Shown here piece after piece: positions 31,791-33,803 of a DNA stretch of 33,803 nt. Origin of the DNA: Advenella mandrilli (GTDB lineage Bacteria > Pseudomonadota > Gammaproteobacteria > Burkholderiales > Burkholderiaceae_B); contig NZ_JAENGP010000021.1 in the NCBI RefSeq assembly GCF_016595155.1, positions 1-33,803 of the forward strand, in the 5' to 3' direction. The notes under the pieces were generated by a model. The model was not told where the DNA came from and ran no database searches. It saw only the letters and a list, made by a program, of their open reading frames with translations. Positions within the stretch are counted from its first letter, which is position 1. Each line of letters starts with the position of its first letter. A program made the position numbers and the translations under genes.

Positions 31791-32666
31791 ATGCCAGAGA
31801 TCGTTATTGAAACACGTCCCCATGATCTTGGTGGTGGATTTGAGGTGGGCCGGGTACTGCCTTTTCGCAAGCACCGCTCGGTGGGTCCCTTTGTTTTCTT
31901 TGACCGGATGGGCCCTCATGAACTGGCAGCCCCCATTCCACCAGAACGGGATGTGCGGCCTCATCCGCATATTGGCTTGTCTACCGTGACCTATCTGTTT
32001 GAAGGCGAAATGACGCATCGGGACAGTCTGGGCTATAAGCAGCTTATCCAGCCCGGCGAGCTGAACTGGATGACAGCGGGTTCTGGCATTAGCCATTCAG
32101 AGCGTTTTGATGGCATGCGTCCGGCGGGTGGGCGGCTGGATGGCATTCAGGCCTGGGTTGCCTTGCCCGAAGAATTTGAAGAAATCAAGCCATCTTTTGT
32201 TCATTATAATGAGTTTGAGTTGCCGGTCATGACAGAAGAGGGGATATGGGCCAGGCTTATTGCCGGTAGCGCTTTTGAGCTGGAAAGCCCGGTAACGGTA
32301 CATTCGCCGTTATTTTATCTGCACATGGAAGTGACGGCGGGCAAACGGGTACCGTTGCCCCAGGATTATGCCGAAAGGGCTGTTTATATTAATAGCGGCA
32401 AACTGCAGGTAAAAGGGCAAACGTATGTCGCTGGCCAGATGCTGGTTTTTGCCAAGGACAGTTTGCCTGTCGTGCAGGCACTGGAGAACGCCAGCCTAAT
32501 GCTTCTGGGGGGAGAACCTCTTGGGCCACGGCATATATGGTGGAACTTTGTTTCTTCCCGCAAAGAACGAATAGAACAGGCAAAGGAAGATTGGAAAGCC
32601 GGGAAAATTCCACTTCCTCCCGATGACCATGTTGAGTTCATTCCTTTACCGGAAACAATAGCATGA
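31791..32666 (+). CDS. Pirin family protein
   Basis: This is a 291-residue bicupin of the pirin family. The N-terminal cupin keeps the metal ligands: two His in RPHPHIGLSTVTYLFEG (about 57-73) and the later His/Glu in GSGISHSERF (about 98-107). The C-terminal cupin (HSPLFYLHMEVTAGKRVPLP onwards) is the regular degenerate one. Pirins are Fe-binding proteins, some with quercetinase activity and some acting as redox sensors of transcription. AGGA precedes the ATG. It is divergent from the MFS gene, so the two may share control. Confidence 0.93.
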   Translation: MPEIVIETRPHDLGGGFEVGRVLPFRKHRSVGPFVFFDRMGPHELAAPIPPERDVRPHPHIGLSTVTYLFEGEMTHRDSLGYKQLIQPGELNWMTAGSGISHSERFDGMRPAGGRLDGIQAWVALPEEFEEIKPSFVHYNEFELPVMTEEGIWARLIAGSAFELESPVTVHSPLFYLHMEVTAGKRVPLPQDYAERAVYINSGKLQVKGQTYVAGQMLVFAKDSLPVVQALENASLMLLGGEPLGPRHIWWNFVSSRKERIEQAKEDWKAGKIPLPPDDHVEFIPLPETIA

Positions 32667-32706
32667 TAATGTTATTCTGGATTTAACGTTAAGGATAATA
32701 AAGTCA

Positions 32707-32730
32707 ATCACCCCGCCCTGAAGGGCGAGG
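32707..32730. mobile_element. Left end of an IS200/IS605-like element carrying iscB
   Basis: The hairpin CGCCC-TGAA-GGGCG (32714-32727) begins the element. Subterminal hairpins of this kind are how IS200/IS605-type transposases recognise ends. The boundary lies about 40 bases after the pirin stop. No tnpA is seen between the end and iscB, and the right end is outside the window. Confidence 0.5.
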
Positions 32731-32989
32731 CTTGTGGGGTTAACGCTTCACAGGTCTGAGATTGTCCAGACCGAGCGCCTTGGCGCACCGTTGTACGTAA
32801 GTTCGTAGACCCACCTTGGGATGCTTCCTCAGTCCCAGGCCCTGGAAATCACCACTGCAGACACGCTTCGGGTAAGCACGAAACGGGCGGTGATCGAAAG
32901 CCCCAGGCTTTCAACTGGCGTACAACCTGGTCGAGGGGAGATGTCCGCAAGGACACGTTACCGCCGTAAGGCGAGAAAGGAGTAATCCA
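32711..32989 (+). ncRNA. Putative omega-RNA of the IscB nuclease
   Basis: This 279-base, strongly structured leader lies directly upstream of iscB, as omega-RNAs of IscB systems do. By eye it folds into a series of stems: GGTCTG/CAGACC (32753-32758, 32767-32772), GCGC-CTTG-GCGC (32775-32786), GAAAGCC-CCA-GGCTTTC (32896-32912), TGTCC-GCAA-GGACA (32942-32955) and CGCC-GTAA-GGCG (32962-32973). Two of the loops are GNRA type. The last hairpin runs almost to AAGGAG, the ribosome binding site of iscB. In known IscB systems the guide is the 5' end of the RNA, drawn from sequence just outside the element's left end (about 32,690-32,710). No fold calculation was run. Confidence 0.65.
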
Positions 32990-33803
32990 TTGGTTATTTT
33001 TGTCGTAGATAGGCACGGCAAACCGCTGATGCCCTGCCATCCGGCACGGGCACGGCAGTTGTTGCGTCAACGGCGGGCGGTGATTCACCGTCATATGCCG
33101 TTGGTGATCCGGTTAAAGGATCGCCGCCGGGATGAGAGTGCCCTCCAGCCGGTGCGCGTCAAACTGGACCCCGGCAGTAAAACAACGGGCGTGGCAGTGG
33201 TTCGGGCGTCAAGCACTGTTGACCCGGCGACCGGTGAAATTCAGCGCCAAGCAGCAGTGCTCGCCTTGATCGAGCTGGTGCATCGTGGACGCCAGATTAG
33301 CGAAGCGCTGACGGCCCGTCGACAGATGCGCCGTCGTCGTCGCGGGGAATTACGCTACCGCGCACCCCGCTTCTTAAACCGCACCAAACCTAAAGGCTGG
33401 CTAGCGCCATCCTTACAGCATCGGGTGGATACCACGGCAGCCTGGGTTACACGCCTCTCTCGTTGGGCGCCGATCACGGCCTTGAGCTCAGAGCTGGTGC
33501 GTTTCGATATGCAGCAACTGCAAAAGCCGGAAATTTCTGGCGTCGAGTATCAACAAGGCGCCTTGGCGGGGTACGAGGTGCGTGAATATTTGCTGGAAAA
33601 ATGGGGGCGCAAATGCGTGTACTGCGATGCGACGCAAACGCCGTTACAGATTGAGCACCTTCAACCCCGGGCACGTGGCGGTTCAAACCGGATCAGTAAC
33701 CTGGCCCTGGCGTGTGGCCCATGCAACCTGAAAAAGGCTGCCCAACCCTTGAGCACTTTTTTGGCTAGGGATCCTTTACGGTTGGCGCGGATTCAAGCGC
33801 AAG
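32990..33803 (+). CDS. iscB: IscB-type RNA-guided nuclease (partial, runs off window)
   Basis: The frame opens with TTG (32990) seven bases after AGGAG and stays open to the window end (271 codons), so the C-terminus is missing. The N-terminal PLMP domain is explicit (DRHGKPLMPCHPARARQLL, residues 7-25). RuvC-I is KLDPGSKTTGVAVV with catalytic D60. The arginine-rich bridge helix is RRQMRRRRRGELRYR (about 110-124), hence the RRXRR annotation seen in databases. RuvC-II carries E168 in SSELVRFD. The HNH insert runs from about 205 with two Cys pairs (C209/C212, C242/C245) and catalytic H223 in QIEHLQPRARGG. The order PLMP-RuvC-bridge-RuvC-HNH is the IscB architecture, the probable ancestor of Cas9. 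RuvC-III should follow beyond 33,803. All visible catalytic residues are intact. Confidence 0.93.
   Translation, partial: MVIFVVDRHGKPLMPCHPARARQLLRQRRAVIHRHMPLVIRLKDRRRDESALQPVRVKLDPGSKTTGVAVVRASSTVDPATGEIQRQAAVLALIELVHRGRQISEALTARRQMRRRRRGELRYRAPRFLNRTKPKGWLAPSLQHRVDTTAAWVTRLSRWAPITALSSELVRFDMQQLQKPEISGVEYQQGALAGYEVREYLLEKWGRKCVYCDATQTPLQIEHLQPRARGGSNRISNLALACGPCNLKKAAQPLSTFLARDPLRLARIQAQ

Noticed and set aside
31647-32096. 149-codon minus-strand frame
   Set aside because: It is the shadow of the pirin gene, whose metal-binding motifs are on the plus strand.
33474-33686. Minus-strand frame of 70 codons at the right end
   Set aside because: It is antisense to the HNH part of iscB, which has intact catalytic motifs on the plus strand.

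Overview
The window looks like a chromosomal accessory region of a betaproteobacterium, most probably Burkholderiales/Alcaligenaceae. The reasons are two Bug/TctC-type periplasmic binding proteins without their membrane partners, an IclR/CoA-transferase/CitE-rich catabolic cluster, a CynX-type MFS transporter, and the general style of the proteins. Genus cannot be fixed from the sequence alone.

Region 1 (about 1-11,020) is a catabolic island bounded by decayed insertion sequences: an IS3-type remnant on the left (about 102-600) and an IS3/IS66 hybrid remnant on the right (about 10,616-11,018). It is visibly poorer in G+C than the rest. Hand counts of 60-base samples gave 35%, 45% and 48% inside the island and 60% and 60% outside. 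It holds a tight forward operon: MmgE/PrpD protein, FAH-family hydrolase, acyl-CoA dehydrogenase, MaoC/HTD2-type acyl-CoA hydratase, CitE-type lyase and class III CoA-transferase. An IclR regulator follows, and then a reverse pair of Bug binding protein and SDR dehydrogenase. CoA-transferase, hydratase and CitE lyase together form the logic of the itaconate (methylsuccinate/mesaconate/citramalate-type) pathway, in which a C5 dicarboxylate is activated, hydrated to citramalyl-CoA and cleaved to acetyl-CoA and pyruvate. As I recall it, the Pseudomonas aeruginosa itaconate locus has the same companions (MmgE/PrpD and acyl-CoA dehydrogenase). Here an FAH protein and an IclR regulator sit where that locus has a glyoxalase-like protein and a LysR regulator.

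Region 2 (11,267-22,400) is ordinary higher-GC chromosome: a membrane-anchored alpha/beta hydrolase, a CynX-type MFS transporter, an IclR regulator facing a Bug/M20-amidohydrolase operon, an FMN-dependent alpha-hydroxy-acid oxidase divergent from a LysR regulator, and an ECF sigma/RskA anti-sigma pair followed by a secreted DUF4394-like protein. Region 3 (22,434-32,666) holds a small membrane protein, an aldo/keto reductase, a small secreted protein, a divergent arsenic-resistance cluster (arsR-arsB facing arsC-arsH-MFS), a GltS-type glutamate symporter, a tiny unannotated ORF, an MFS transporter and a pirin.

Region 4 (32,700 to the end) is the left part of an IS200/IS605-like element carrying iscB, an OMEGA RNA-guided nuclease that is the ancestor-type relative of Cas9. 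A strongly structured leader, likely its omega-RNA, precedes it. The nuclease gene uses a TTG start and runs off the window. The most notable items are this IscB/omega-RNA unit, the island-borne itaconate-type operon with its candidate operators, the 8-bp tandem repeat in the ars control region, and the hairpin-rich leader of the ECF-linked gene.
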